NCBI GenBank assembly: GCA_000431155.1
Contig: HF985620.1
Span: 1 to 36,677, forward strand
Source of the DNA: Bacteroides sp. CAG:927
GTDB taxonomy: Bacteria > Bacteroidota > Bacteroidia > Bacteroidales > Muribaculaceae
DNA length: 36,677 nucleotides
Direction of reading: 5' to 3'
Shown here one piece after another: positions 15,244 through 24,363 of this stretch; the stretch's first letter is position 1, and the number at the start of each line of letters is the position of its first letter. A model generated the notes under the pieces. That model searched no databases. It was not told the origin of the DNA and saw nothing but the letters and a program-made list of their open reading frames with translations. A program made the translations under genes and the position numbers.

Positions 15244-17868
15244 TTAGCCTTTCACAGCTGTAAGCATAGTATGGAATGCTTCACCAAGTCCGTCTGCATT
15301 CTTGCCACCGGCCTGGGCAAATCCGGGCTGGCCGCCGCCACCACCTTTTATTGCCTTAGCCGCTTCGCGCACCACATTTGATGCATTCAGCCCCTCTTTA
15401 GTCAGGTCATCCGTAACCATTACGGTGAGCAACGGTTTCCCGCTTACATCAGAAGTAGCTGCAACGAACACGGTATTGGTTGGCGAAGCCGCTCTTACGG
15501 CAAAAGCCACACCTTTCACCATATCGGGCACACGTACACCGCTGATGCTTACTATCTTGCGGCCATTACACTCCTCTGCCGAATCAAGCAATTTTGACGC
15601 GATAGTGTTTATGCGCTCCTGCATGAACTCATCCACCTGTTTGCGCAAATCTGCATTCTCATTTATTGAGCGACGAAGTGCCGACATGAGGTCGGGAGTG
15701 TTGTTGAACATAGCACCTATTTCATGTATGGTATCGCTCATAGTATCAAGTGCATTTTCCACTGCTTCACCCGTAATAGCCTCGATACGGCGAATACCGG
15801 CGGCTGTGCTGCTCTCGGAAATAATGCGTATCATTCCGATATTACCTGTATTGCTCACATGTGTACCACCACAAAGCTCCACAGAGTCACCGTAACGTAT
15901 CACACGCACTTCCTCGCCGTATTTCTCGCCGAAGAGTGCCATGGCACCCATTTCACGAGCCTCAGCAATTGGCACACACCTACGCTCGTCACGCTCAATA
16001 GCTTCACGCACCATGGCATTGGCCAGATGCTCTACTTTGCGAAGCTCTTCGGGCGTCACTTTCTGGAAATGAGAGAAGTCAAATCTCAACACATCAGGCG
16101 ACACAAACGAACCCTTTTGTTCCACATGTGTACCGAGCACATCGCGTAGAGCTTTGTGAAGCAAGTGAGTTGCCGTATGATTGCACGAGGTAGCCATTCG
16201 GGCTTTCTCATCTATAGCCGCAATAAATTCAGCATTAGGATTTACAGGCAACTTATGGGCAAGATGCACCGCCATTCCGTTCTCGCGCTTGGTATCATAT
16301 ATTTCAAGCACATTTCCTTCGCCATCGGTAAGAGTACCGCAATCGCCTACCTGACCGCCCATTTCTGCATAGAAAGGAGTTTTGTCAAGAACTATCTGAT
16401 AGTATTCACCTTTTTTCTGCTTCACCTTACGGTAACGAAGTATCTTGGTGGGAATAGAAGTATAGTCATAACCCACAAACTCGGTTTCACCGTCATGTAT
16501 CACAACCCAGTCATCAGTTTCCACCGCTGCAGCGTTGCGGGCACGCTCCTTTTGGGCCTGCATCTCCACATCAAAACCGGCCTGATCCAGCGTCATGCCA
16601 TTCTCTTTGAGAATCAATTCGGTCAAATCAAGAGGGAATCCGTAAGTATCATACAGCACAAACGCCTCTTTGCCTGAAATCTCATTCAGGCCCTTGGCCT
16701 TGGCAGCTGCAATTGAGGAATCAAGCATGCGGATACCGTTTTCAAGAGTGCGCAAAAAAGCATCCTCCTCCTCTTTAATAACCTTCATGATAAGTTCGCG
16801 CTGAGCCGGAAGTTCAGGATATGCCTCACCCATTGAGTCGATGAGCGTATCCACAAGTTTGTACATGAACGCATTCTTCTGGTCAAGGAATGTATAAGCA
16901 TAGCGCACTGCGCGACGCAATATACGGCGAATCACATATCCTGCCTTGGCATTGCCTGGCAATTGGGAATCGGCTATTGAGAAAGCTATGGTACGCACAT
17001 GGTCGGCAATCACACGCATAGCTATATCCACCTTGGAGTCCTCACCATACTTTTTACCGGAAAGCACCGAAATTTTATTTATAAGAGGCGTGAACACATC
17101 CGTGTCATAATTGGATGTTTTGCCTTGGAGAGCCATGCACAGACGCTCAAATCCCATGCCTGTATCTATAACCTTCGCAGGCAATGGCTCCAGTGAACCG
17201 TCAGCCTTACGGTTATACTGCATGAATACAAGATTCCATATCTCTATCACCTGAGGATGATCATGATTCACCAAATCTCGTCCCGGTATTTGTGCACGCT
17301 CGCTCTCGGGACGCAAGTCAATATGTATCTCCGAGCAGGGACCACAAGGACCCGTGTCACCCATCTCCCAGAAATTATCATGCTTGTTGCCGTTTATGAT
17401 ATGATCCTTAGGCAAGTGACATTCCCAATAACCGGCTGCTTCATCATCGCGGCCAAGACCTTCATCGGGAGCGCCCTCAAAAACTGTTGCATACAGTCTT
17501 TCCGGATCCAGCTTCAACACATCCACGAGATACTCCCAGGCCCAATCTATTGCCTCTGATTTGAAATAGTCGCCAAACGACCAGTTGCCAAGCATCTCAA
17601 ACATTGTATGGTGATACGTGTCCATACCCACCTCTTCAAGGTCGTTATGTTTGCCCGATACTCGCAGACATTTCTGTGAATCGGCCACGCGGGTATATTT
17701 AGCCGCCTTATTGCCAAGTATAATATCCTTGAACTGGTTCATTCCCGCATTTGTGAACATCAATGTGGGGTCGTCCTTGATAACCATCGGAGCCGAAGGC
17801 ACTATCTTGTGTCCTTTTTCTGCAAAATAGTTTTTAAACGACTCGCGAATTTCTTTTGCTGTCAACAT
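15244..17868 (-). CDS. alaS: Alanyl-tRNA synthetase
   Basis: An 874-residue class II synthetase that charges tRNA-Ala. Seen: catalytic domain with HHTMFEMLGNWSFGDYF near residues 86-102 and the GMGFERL motif; editing domain with zinc-binding H564/H568 (HTATH) and C666/H670 (CGGTH); the C-Ala end with a GGGGGQPGFAQAGG motif. The start at 17868 (MLTAKEIRESF) is chosen because this matches family N-termini; an in-frame ATG at 17970 would add 34 low-similarity residues and would lie upstream of the promoter box at 17940-17947. The gene is divergent from the MerR gene. Confidence 0.97.
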   Translation of the reverse strand: MLTAKEIRESFKNYFAEKGHKIVPSAPMVIKDDPTLMFTNAGMNQFKDIILGNKAAKYTRVADSQKCLRVSGKHNDLEEVGMDTYHHTMFEMLGNWSFGDYFKSEAIDWAWEYLVDVLKLDPERLYATVFEGAPDEGLGRDDEAAGYWECHLPKDHIINGNKHDNFWEMGDTGPCGPCSEIHIDLRPESERAQIPGRDLVNHDHPQVIEIWNLVFMQYNRKADGSLEPLPAKVIDTGMGFERLCMALQGKTSNYDTDVFTPLINKISVLSGKKYGEDSKVDIAMRVIADHVRTIAFSIADSQLPGNAKAGYVIRRILRRAVRYAYTFLDQKNAFMYKLVDTLIDSMGEAYPELPAQRELIMKVIKEEEDAFLRTLENGIRMLDSSIAAAKAKGLNEISGKEAFVLYDTYGFPLDLTELILKENGMTLDQAGFDVEMQAQKERARNAAAVETDDWVVIHDGETEFVGYDYTSIPTKILRYRKVKQKKGEYYQIVLDKTPFYAEMGGQVGDCGTLTDGEGNVLEIYDTKRENGMAVHLAHKLPVNPNAEFIAAIDEKARMATSCNHTATHLLHKALRDVLGTHVEQKGSFVSPDVLRFDFSHFQKVTPEELRKVEHLANAMVREAIERDERRCVPIAEAREMGAMALFGEKYGEEVRVIRYGDSVELCGGTHVSNTGNIGMIRIISESSTAAGIRRIEAITGEAVENALDTMSDTIHEIGAMFNNTPDLMSALRRSINENADLRKQVDEFMQERINTIASKLLDSAEECNGRKIVSISGVRVPDMVKGVAFAVRAASPTNTVFVAATSDVSGKPLLTVMVTDDLTKEGLNASNVVREAAKAIKGGGGGQPGFAQAGGKNADGLGEAFHTMLTAVKG

Positions 17869-17939
17869 TTTGTTGCTGTTATTTGGAATTGATTTATTAC
17901 ATTTGCACACGTGCTTGCACACATATTTTAAATAATGTG

Positions 17940-17947
17940 CAAAATTA
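17940..17947 (-). promoter_or_regulatory. -7 promoter box for alaS
   Basis: TAATTTTG on the minus strand, 71 bases before the alaS ATG. It overlaps the territory of the plus-strand merR promoter (box at 17960-17967), so the two RNA polymerases could not bind together. Confidence 0.55.
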
Positions 17948-17959
17948 GGGCAATTTTTG

Positions 17960-17967
17960 TATTTTTG
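17960..17967 (+). promoter_or_regulatory. -7 promoter box for the MerR gene
   Basis: TATTTTTG on the plus strand, nine bases before the ATG at 17977; predicts a very short leader of only a few bases. Confidence 0.55.
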
Positions 17968-17976
17968 CAAAAACTC

Positions 17977-18318
17977 ATGGATTCACTTGACAAAAAATAT
18001 TACAAGATAAGCGAAGTCGCGGCTATCCTGAACATTCCCCAAAGCACTTTACGTTTTTGGGAATCGCGTTTCACTGTCATAAAACCAAAGCGCAATGAGC
18101 ATGGCACAAGGTTTTACACCAATTCTGATATTGAGAAAATATCCATGATTCATTACCTTGTAAAGGAACGCGGCCTTAAACTTGATGCCGCACAGGAGCA
18201 GATACGCGCCAACCCCAAAGGTGTAGAGCGAAAACATCTCACCGTGGCTCGTCTCAAGCAAATGCGCGAGCAGGTTATGGGTCTCCTCAACGCTCTTAAA
18301 TCCATAAAACGGCAATAA
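17977..18318 (+). CDS. MerR family transcriptional regulator
   Basis: A 113-residue DNA-binding protein: winged helix-turn-helix with KYYKISEVAAILNI, STLRFWESRF and RFYTNSDIEKI (about 7-53), then a short helical tail rich in Lys/Arg/Gln (about 75-113) that could dimerise. No cysteine or other ligand-binding domain is present, so the inducer, if any, is unknown; it is shorter than classical MerR sensors. The start at 17977 is chosen because it gives the family N-terminus and because the upstream in-frame ATG at 17935 lies before the promoter box. Divergent from alaS; autoregulation or control of alaS through the shared promoter region is possible but unproved. Confidence 0.88.
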   Translation: MDSLDKKYYKISEVAAILNIPQSTLRFWESRFTVIKPKRNEHGTRFYTNSDIEKISMIHYLVKERGLKLDAAQEQIRANPKGVERKHLTVARLKQMREQVMGLLNALKSIKRQ

Positions 18319-18366
18319 ACCCACAAATTAGCCCTCAATATTTTTGCCGGAATAAATTTTAAACCG

Positions 18367-18374
18367 TACCTTTG
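18367..18374 (+). promoter_or_regulatory. -7 promoter box for rplS
   Basis: TACCTTTG, 80 bases before the rplS ATG. The resulting leader of about 75 bases is the longest for a plus-strand gene here; no clear hairpin or known leader motif was recognised in it. Confidence 0.55.
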
Positions 18375-18454
18375 CACCCGAATTCGTAATCTCTGGTAGG
18401 ACATGCAGCCTATTTACATTGCGAGTATTGTTTTACATTTTAATTAAAAAAGAA

Positions 18455-18811
18455 ATGGATTTGATTAAGGTTGCCGAAGAAGCTTTTGCTACCGGCAAAA
18501 CACATCCCGAGTTTGGTCCCGGTGACACCATCACAGTTGCCTACCGCATCAAAGAAGGTAACAAAGAGCGTATCCAGCAGTATCGCGGCGTTGTTATCCG
18601 CATCTCGGGTGAGGGTACCAAGAAACGCTTCACCGTTCGCAAAATGAGCGACAACATCGGTGTTGAGCGTATTTTCCCCATTGAATCACCGTTCATTGAC
18701 TCTATCACTGTCAACAAGTTCGGTAAAGTACGTCGCGCCAAACTTTATTACCTGCGCAAACTCACCGGCAAAAAAGCTCGCATCAAAGAGCGCCGCGTGC
18801 TTGGCAAGTAA
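18455..18811 (+). CDS. rplS: Ribosomal protein bL19
   Basis: A 118-residue large-subunit protein at the 30S-50S interface. Seen: PEFGPGDTITVAYRIKEGNKERIQQ, YRGVVIRI, TVRKMSDNIGVERIFP and YYLRKLTGKKARIKERR, all bL19 hallmarks; length is normal. The ATG at 18455 is chosen by family N-terminus (MDLIKVAEEAF). It stands alone rather than in the rpsP-rimM-trmD-rplS operon seen in many bacteria, with its own promoter and terminator. Confidence 0.97.
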   Translation: MDLIKVAEEAFATGKTHPEFGPGDTITVAYRIKEGNKERIQQYRGVVIRISGEGTKKRFTVRKMSDNIGVERIFPIESPFIDSITVNKFGKVRRAKLYYLRKLTGKKARIKERRVLGK

Positions 18812-18845
18812 ATCAGCAGGCGCCTACTGCTTTCATTCAGAAAAT

Positions 18846-18884
18846 AAAAAACAGCTTTGGTATCACTACCAAAGCTGTTTTTTA
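18846..18884. terminator. Bidirectional terminator between rplS and the GlsB-like gene
   Basis: ACAGCTTTGGTA (18851-18862) pairs perfectly with TACCAAAGCTGT (18867-18878) around a TCAC loop, with an A run before and a T run after, so it can stop both rplS (+) and the converging 18914-19186 gene (-). Confidence 0.85.
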
Positions 18885-18913
18885 TTACTTTTTGATTGTA
18901 TCTGTCATGTAAC

Positions 18914-19186
18914 TTATCTGGATTTGCCCTTCAATTTGCTCAATATCCACAGAAACAATACGCTTACACCTAATGCCACGAGCAACGATGCATATACCAT
19001 TTTTTCAGTAGCGCCAAACAGATACACAAAACACCATCCACCACCTATGGCAGCAAGAATGCCCACGAGCACATTAGCCCAAAGCATTCCCTTGGGTTTT
19101 GTAAGGCGAGCCACCATATAGCCCATAATCAGGCCAACAAGCCCCCATGAAAGCCAGATAGTGAATGTTAGAGACACTTCATTCAT
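18914..19186 (-). CDS. GlsB/YeaQ/YmgE-like small membrane protein
   Basis: A 90-residue integral membrane protein with three predicted helices (about 7-26, 36-57, 62-84). The pattern GLVGLIMGYMVARLTKPKG followed by VLVGILAAIGGGW matches the transglycosylase-associated/GlsB-YeaQ family of stress-related small membrane proteins, whose biochemical role is unsettled. A basic tail (KLKGKSR) should face the cytoplasm. Its start is 12 bp after the stop of another small membrane protein gene, so the two form a pair. Confidence 0.7.
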   Translation of the reverse strand: MNEVSLTFTIWLSWGLVGLIMGYMVARLTKPKGMLWANVLVGILAAIGGGWCFVYLFGATEKMVYASLLVALGVSVLFLWILSKLKGKSR

Positions 19187-19198
19187 ATTAATTATTGA

Positions 19199-19351
19199 TT
19201 ATATTGTCAGCACAGGAAGTATTTGAGCCGCAACATCAGTATCCCCTGCCAGATCCGCAAATGTAAGCCACAGCAGCAGCAGAATGATTAACACAACGGC
19301 TCCGATTATTAGCCACAGATTGGGTCTCACTTTTCGTTTACTATCGTTCAT
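19199..19351 (-). CDS. Small single-pass membrane protein (50 aa)
   Basis: A short gene read directly from the sequence: ATG at 19351, TAA at 19199-19201, 50 residues. It has a basic N-terminus (MNDSKRKVRPN), one strong transmembrane helix (about 12-30, rich in Leu/Ile/Val with two Trp), and a mildly acidic tail. I do not recognise a family. Support is the 12-bp spacing to the GlsB-like gene downstream and the well-formed membrane-helix pattern. No TAnnTTTG box was found in front of it. Confidence 0.55.
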   Translation of the reverse strand: MNDSKRKVRPNLWLIIGAVVLIILLLLWLTFADLAGDTDVAAQILPVLTI

Positions 19352-19452
19352 AATGGTGATGATTTGATTGTTAATACTGACTATATAACATTTCTTACAC
19401 TTTTATGGTTTGATTTTTTATCATCGTTGTATCATATTTCAAGGATAAGGAT

Positions 19453-19460
19453 TAAATTTG
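19453..19460 (+). promoter_or_regulatory. -7 promoter box of the pta-ackA-ddh operon
   Basis: TAAATTTG, 33 bases before the pta ATG; the only clear box before this six-gene run. Confidence 0.6.
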
Positions 19461-19493
19461 CAGTAGAAATAAAACCTACTAACAGCATCTATC

Positions 19494-20510
19494 ATGAAGC
19501 TTTTTGAACAAATGACTTCCAGGGCCAAGGCTCTGCCACAGCGCATAGTTTTACCCGAGGGCACTGAACCTCGCACCCTTACCGCCGCCGACCGCATCAT
19601 AGCCGACGGAATTGCAAAAATCACACTCATTGGCAATCCCAAAGACATCCATGCCATGGCTTCCGAGCTAAAACTCACCCATATAGCCGAAGCTGCCATC
19701 GTTGATCCGGCCGATGAGAAAATAATTGACAAATATGCCCCCCTATTCTTTGAGCTTCGCAAAAAGAAAGGTATTTCCATGGAAGAAGCCCGTCTCACCA
19801 CAGCCAATCCGCTCTATCTGGGATGCCTCATGGTGAAAAACGGGGATGCTGACGGACAGGTTGCCGGAGCCATGAACACCACCGGCAATGTTCTTCGTGC
19901 AGCTTTTCAGGTAATCAAGACTCAGCCCGGCATTGATGTGGTGTCAGGCGCATTCATCATGCTCCTCCCCGACGGACTCAATTTTGGCACCAACGGCATC
20001 ATGGTTTTTGCCGACTGCGCCGTAGTGCCCGATCCCACCGCTCCCGAGTTGGCCCAAATAGCGCTTTCCACCGCACAGACAGCACGCGACATAGCCGGTA
20101 TTGAACCGAGAGTTGCCATGCTGAGCTTCTCCACCAAAGGCAGTGCCAAACATGAGCGTGTTGAAAAAGTTGTTGAAGCTCTCAACATAGCCAAAGCTCT
20201 CAAACCCGACCTCATCATCGATGGAGAATTGCAGAGTGATGCCGCCATAGTACCGGGCGTTGCCCAATCCAAATGTCCCGATAGCCCCTTGAGCGGTCGT
20301 GCAAATGTACTGGTATTCCCCTCTCTCGAGGTAGGCAACATAGCCTACAAACTCGTGCAGCGTCTTGGAAATGTTCAGGCCGTAGGCCCAATCCTGCAGG
20401 GTCTCGCAGCTCCGGTCAACGACCTCTCACGCGGTTGCTTCCCCGAAGACATTTACAAAACCATCATCATGACCTGTAATCAGGCAATTGGATTAAAAAA
20501 CGACAAATAA
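19494..20510 (+). CDS. pta: Phosphate acetyltransferase
   Basis: A 338-residue short-form Pta (no N-terminal DRTGG/CobB-like domain) that converts acetyl-CoA and phosphate to acetyl-phosphate and CoA. Seen: IVLPEGTEPRTLTAADRI (18-35), DGQVAGAMNTTGNVLRAAFQ, MLSFSTKGSAKHE and the glycine-rich C-terminal region LQGLAAPVNDLSRGC that close the CoA/phosphate site. It begins the operon with ackA 20 bp downstream, so the two enzymes make acetate and ATP together. Confidence 0.96.
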   Translation: MKLFEQMTSRAKALPQRIVLPEGTEPRTLTAADRIIADGIAKITLIGNPKDIHAMASELKLTHIAEAAIVDPADEKIIDKYAPLFFELRKKKGISMEEARLTTANPLYLGCLMVKNGDADGQVAGAMNTTGNVLRAAFQVIKTQPGIDVVSGAFIMLLPDGLNFGTNGIMVFADCAVVPDPTAPELAQIALSTAQTARDIAGIEPRVAMLSFSTKGSAKHERVEKVVEALNIAKALKPDLIIDGELQSDAAIVPGVAQSKCPDSPLSGRANVLVFPSLEVGNIAYKLVQRLGNVQAVGPILQGLAAPVNDLSRGCFPEDIYKTIIMTCNQAIGLKNDK

Positions 20511-20530
20511 CCTCATAACCGATCTTTCTC

Positions 20531-21733
20531 ATGAAAATACTTGTGCTCAACTGCGGCAGCAGTTCCGTAAAATACAAACTCATCAACACCGACACCGATG
20601 TTACCATGGCCGAAGGTGGCGTAGAAAAAATTGGACTTCCCGACGGTTTTCTGAAATTCAAGCGTCCCGACGGCTCCAAACAAATCAAGGAGCTGGGTCT
20701 TATTGACCACAAACAGGGCGTTGAAGCCATTCTTGACATCCTTACCGACCCCCACGAAGGCTGCATCAAAAGCTTTAATGAAATTGATGCTGTAGGTCAT
20801 CGCATCGTGCATGGCGGTGAAAAATTCAATCAGAGCGTCCTAATCACCGATGAGGTCATACAGCAAGTCAAAGACTGCTACGACCTTGCCCCGCTTCACA
20901 ATCCGGCCAACATCACCGGCATTGAGGCAATCACCTCTCTCATGCCGGGCGTTCCTCAAGTAGGCGTATTCGACACAGCCTTCCATCAGACCATGCCGGC
21001 TAAATCCTATATGTACGCACTCCCCTACAAATTCTACGCAGAAGACGGTGTGCGTCGTTACGGCTTCCACGGCACAAGCCATCGCTACGTGTCACAACGC
21101 GCGTATGATTTTCTTGGGCTTGACCCCGAAAATTCCAAAATCGTCACCTGCCATATCGGCAACGGTGGCTCAATCACTGCCGTTCTCAATGGCAAGAGCG
21201 TGGACACATCCATGGGTCTGACTCCTACCGAAGGTCTTATGATGGGCACACGCGTGGGGGATGTTGACCCCGGAGTGATTACATACCTCATGAACAAGCA
21301 CGGTTACACATCAGCCGACATTCAGCGCATCATCAACAAGGAAAGCGGTGTTGCCGGCGTAACTGAAATCTCCAACGACATGCGTGAAATTGAAGCTGCC
21401 GACAACGCCGGAAACGAACGCGCACACATGGCTTTGGAGATGTATGAGCAGCGTATCATCAAATATATCGGTGCCTATGCAGCCGAAATGGGCGGTATTG
21501 ATGCCATAATATTCACAGGTGGTGTTGGTGAAAACCAGACAGGCGTTCGCAAAAACGTATGTGCTCCGCTTGCTTTCATGGGCGTGAAGCTCAACGAAGA
21601 ACTCAATGCCGTAACACGTGGCACTGAAACAGTCATTTCGGCTACTGAGTCCAAAGTCAAGGTTGCAGTCATACCCACCGATGAGGAACTTATGATTGCA
21701 CGCGACACGAACCAAATTGTTTCCAACCTCTAA
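20531..21733 (+). CDS. ackA: Acetate kinase
   Basis: A 400-residue ASKHA-fold kinase that transfers phosphate from acetyl-phosphate to ADP. Seen: LVLNCGSSSVKY (4-15), HRIVHGGEKF, VGVFDTAFHQTMP, RRYGFHGTSHRYV, CHIGNGGSITAV and FTGGVGENQTGVR, all diagnostic AckA motifs. Length is normal. It follows pta by 20 bp and precedes ddh by 15 bp. This is the main substrate-level phosphorylation step for acetate formation in anaerobes. Confidence 0.97.
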   Translation: MKILVLNCGSSSVKYKLINTDTDVTMAEGGVEKIGLPDGFLKFKRPDGSKQIKELGLIDHKQGVEAILDILTDPHEGCIKSFNEIDAVGHRIVHGGEKFNQSVLITDEVIQQVKDCYDLAPLHNPANITGIEAITSLMPGVPQVGVFDTAFHQTMPAKSYMYALPYKFYAEDGVRRYGFHGTSHRYVSQRAYDFLGLDPENSKIVTCHIGNGGSITAVLNGKSVDTSMGLTPTEGLMMGTRVGDVDPGVITYLMNKHGYTSADIQRIINKESGVAGVTEISNDMREIEAADNAGNERAHMALEMYEQRIIKYIGAYAAEMGGIDAIIFTGGVGENQTGVRKNVCAPLAFMGVKLNEELNAVTRGTETVISATESKVKVAVIPTDEELMIARDTNQIVSNL

Positions 21734-21748
21734 CACTCCACCCGCTCT

Positions 21749-22648
21749 ATGAGTACAAAAATAAGAGCAGCCATTGTAGGCTATGGCAACATAGGCCATA
21801 GTGTACTTGAGGCACTTCAGCAGGCTCACGATTTTGAAATTGCCGGAATCGTGCGCCGCTCGGTTGCCAACTGTCCGGCTGCACTTGCTTCCTATAAAGT
21901 AACAACCGACATCAATGACCTCGGCAAGGTAGATGTTGCCATCCTTTGCACGCCAACCCGCGAGGTTGAGAAACACGCTTCGGTGTTGTTGGCCAAAGGC
22001 ATCAATACTGTTGACAGCTTTGACATCCATACGCTCATCCCCGAGCTGCGTCACAATCTCGACAAAATAGCCAAAGAACATGGTGTCGTATCTATCATTT
22101 CCGCCGGATGGGATCCGGGTAGCGATTCTATCGTGCGCACTTTGATGCAGGCTGCTGCCCCAAAAGGACTCACTTATACCAACTTTGGCCCCGGAATGAG
22201 CATGGGCCACACCGTGTGCGTCAAATCCAAACCCGGAGTCAAGAATGCGCTCTCAATGACCATACCTCTTGGCACCGGTATTCACCGCCGCATGGTTTAT
22301 GTAGAGCTTGAAGATAGTGCTAAGCTTGAAGATGTGGCCGCCGCCGTTAAAGCTGATCCTTATTTCGCAAGCGATGAAACTCATGTTATGGCCGTGCCGA
22401 GCGTTGATGAAGTCAAGGATATGGGCCATGGTGTGAATATGGTGCGTAAAGGTGTCAGTGGCATAACTCAGAATCAGCGTTTTGAGTTTAACATGACCAT
22501 CAACAATCCTGCCCTCACAGCCCAGATTCTAGTTGGTGCCGCTCGCGCGGCTATGCGTCAGACCCCGGGCTGCTACACAATGATTGAAATTCCTGTTGTT
22601 GACCTTCTGGAAGGCGATAGAGATTCTCACATAGCGCATCTTGTATAA
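21749..22648 (+). CDS. ddh: meso-diaminopimelate dehydrogenase
   Basis: A 299-residue NADP-dependent enzyme giving a one-step route from tetrahydrodipicolinate, ammonia and NADPH to meso-diaminopimelate, for peptidoglycan and lysine. Seen: N-terminal Rossmann motif AAIVGYGNIGHSV (7-19), then VDSFDIHTLIPEL and the family signature around GWDPGSDSIVRTL and FGPGMSMGHTVC. It is somewhat shorter than the 320-residue Corynebacterium enzyme, as in Bacteroides. It is placed between ackA and an alanine-type symporter, so the operon touches two building blocks of the peptide stem. Confidence 0.94.
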   Translation: MSTKIRAAIVGYGNIGHSVLEALQQAHDFEIAGIVRRSVANCPAALASYKVTTDINDLGKVDVAILCTPTREVEKHASVLLAKGINTVDSFDIHTLIPELRHNLDKIAKEHGVVSIISAGWDPGSDSIVRTLMQAAAPKGLTYTNFGPGMSMGHTVCVKSKPGVKNALSMTIPLGTGIHRRMVYVELEDSAKLEDVAAAVKADPYFASDETHVMAVPSVDEVKDMGHGVNMVRKGVSGITQNQRFEFNMTINNPALTAQILVGAARAAMRQTPGCYTMIEIPVVDLLEGDRDSHIAHLV

Positions 22649-22654
22649 TTCCAT

Positions 22655-24046
22655 ATGCTGGATGCCTTAGGTTTACACATCACTGCCGTTGCCGATGTCG
22701 TTTGCGGCCTGCCGCTTTTCCTGACATTGATAGGCGGTGGCGTGTGGCTTTTTATTGCTTCGCGGGCCGTATCCCTGCGCCGATTGCCCTATGCTCTCAA
22801 AGCCATAAAGGCTCGTCCCGACAGCAGTTCCGGTGAAATAAGCTCTCTTCAGGCTTTGGCTTCTGTCGTAGCCGGAACCATAGGCATGGGCAACATAGCA
22901 GGTGTCACAATCGCCATAGCAATGGGTGGACCCGGAGCGGTATTCTGGATGTGGGTAAGCGCAATCGTGGGCATGTGCACCAAATACCATGAAGGTGTAC
23001 TAGCCATCATGTACCGCAGCACAGACAGTAACGGTGTGCATCAGGGTGGCACAATGCATATTATCCATCACGGGCTTGGCATCAAGTGGCGTCCTATGGC
23101 CAAATTCTTTGCCATAGCCGGTATGTTTGGCACTTTATGCATCATGAATGCAAATCAGCTCACCGAAGCAACAGTTACCACGGCTTCACATTTCATTGAC
23201 ATATCATCGCCCTTTCAGGCGCGACTATTCACCGGCATTGCCATTGCTGCTCTTGTCGCTGCAGTAGTGCTGGGCGGCATTAAGCGCATAAGCCGCGTTG
23301 CCACTGTTATCGTACCGTTCATGGTAGCAGCATATTTCCTGATGGTGTTGTACATCATTCTTACCAATATCCACAGTGTTGGCGCAGTATTCTCATCCAT
23401 TTTCACCGAGGCATTTTCTCTTGATGCCGGCTGGGGTGCATTGATTGGCATAGCCATAATCGGAGCGCGACGGGCAGCACTTGTTAACGATGCCGGTATA
23501 GGCACAGCATCTATCATGCATGGCAAGTCAGCCAATGACCAGCCTGTACGCGAAGGGCTCATAGCAATGCTCGGACCGGCCATAGATTCCGGATTTGTAT
23601 GCACTCTTACCGCACTTGCAGTCCTGTTGTGCCTGCCACCCGATGCCTTACAGCCCGGATCGGTAAAAGGTTTGGAATTGGCACTGAAAGCTTTTGGCAA
23701 CGGCATACCTTTTGGCCAATATATGCTCATGGCCATCGTGGCATGTTTTGCTCTTTCATCAATGTTCAGCTATAGTTTCTACGGACAGCGATGTGCCGCA
23801 TATCTCATGGGTGAGAATGGCGCTTCAGCCTATACCTACCTGTTCATAGCTTCACTTGTACTCTTTGCCGTAGTACCTTTGCAGGCTGCGGTAGGTCTCT
23901 GCGATCTCTTTTATGCGTTCATGGCTTTCCCCACCATGCTTACTTTAATTCTGCTCAGACGCAAAGTCAGCGAGCAGTCACAACTTTATTTCAGTGCCGC
24001 AAAGGCAAAGAAATCCACCTTACTTAAAATCACTCCCGAAATATGA
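22655..24046 (+). CDS. Sodium:alanine/glycine symporter (AGCS family)
   Basis: A 463-residue inner-membrane transporter of the alanine-or-glycine:cation symporter family, with about 10-11 predicted helices. Seen: ASVVAGTIGMGNIAGVTIAI (the family GxGN-IAG signature), GPGAVFWMWVSAIVGMCTKYHEG and GGIKRISRVATVIVPFM, which are AGCS hallmarks. It should import D/L-alanine or glycine with Na+. It starts 6 bp after ddh and its stop overlaps the next ATG (ATGA). Amino-acid specificity cannot be read from sequence. Confidence 0.93.
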   Translation: MLDALGLHITAVADVVCGLPLFLTLIGGGVWLFIASRAVSLRRLPYALKAIKARPDSSSGEISSLQALASVVAGTIGMGNIAGVTIAIAMGGPGAVFWMWVSAIVGMCTKYHEGVLAIMYRSTDSNGVHQGGTMHIIHHGLGIKWRPMAKFFAIAGMFGTLCIMNANQLTEATVTTASHFIDISSPFQARLFTGIAIAALVAAVVLGGIKRISRVATVIVPFMVAAYFLMVLYIILTNIHSVGAVFSSIFTEAFSLDAGWGALIGIAIIGARRAALVNDAGIGTASIMHGKSANDQPVREGLIAMLGPAIDSGFVCTLTALAVLLCLPPDALQPGSVKGLELALKAFGNGIPFGQYMLMAIVACFALSSMFSYSFYGQRCAAYLMGENGASAYTYLFIASLVLFAVVPLQAAVGLCDLFYAFMAFPTMLTLILLRRKVSEQSQLYFSAAKAKKSTLLKITPEI

Positions 24047-24363
24047 CCCCAGAACAAAAACTCGCTCTTGAAGAAAAAGTCATAACCATGCTGCGCACCG
24101 TATTTGACCCGGAAATTCCGGTGGACATATACAGCCTTGGGTTGATATACAAAATAGATATTGATGACAATGGCAATCTCGCGGTTGACATGACTCTCAC
24201 CGCACCCAACTGCCCTGCAGCCGATTTTCTGGTTGAGGATGCACGCATTAAGCTTGAAAGCATTGAGGGCATCAACAATGTGGATATACGCATTGTCTTT
24301 GAGCCGGAATGGAACAAAGACATGATGAGCGAGGAAGCTAAACTTGACTTGGGTTTTCTCTGA
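24043..24363 (+). CDS. SufT/MIP18-like (DUF59) Fe-S assembly protein
   Basis: A 106-residue DUF59/MIP18-family protein. Seen: FDPEIPVDIYSLGLIY (about 21-36) and TLTAPNCPAADFL (about 51-63) with the family's single conserved cysteine in the NCP motif. Members (SufT, PaaD, MIP18) help mature Fe-S proteins. No suf genes are near. It overlaps the symporter stop by 4 bp and its own stop overlaps the lpxH-like start (TGATG), so it is translationally coupled on both sides. Confidence 0.9.
   Translation: MTPEQKLALEEKVITMLRTVFDPEIPVDIYSLGLIYKIDIDDNGNLAVDMTLTAPNCPAADFLVEDARIKLESIEGINNVDIRIVFEPEWNKDMMSEEAKLDLGFL

Noticed and set aside
21311..22210. Long open frame (about 299 codons) on the minus strand opposite ackA/ddh
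   Set aside because: It lies wholly against two well-identified genes and its protein has no recognisable pattern; it is a by-product of codon bias.
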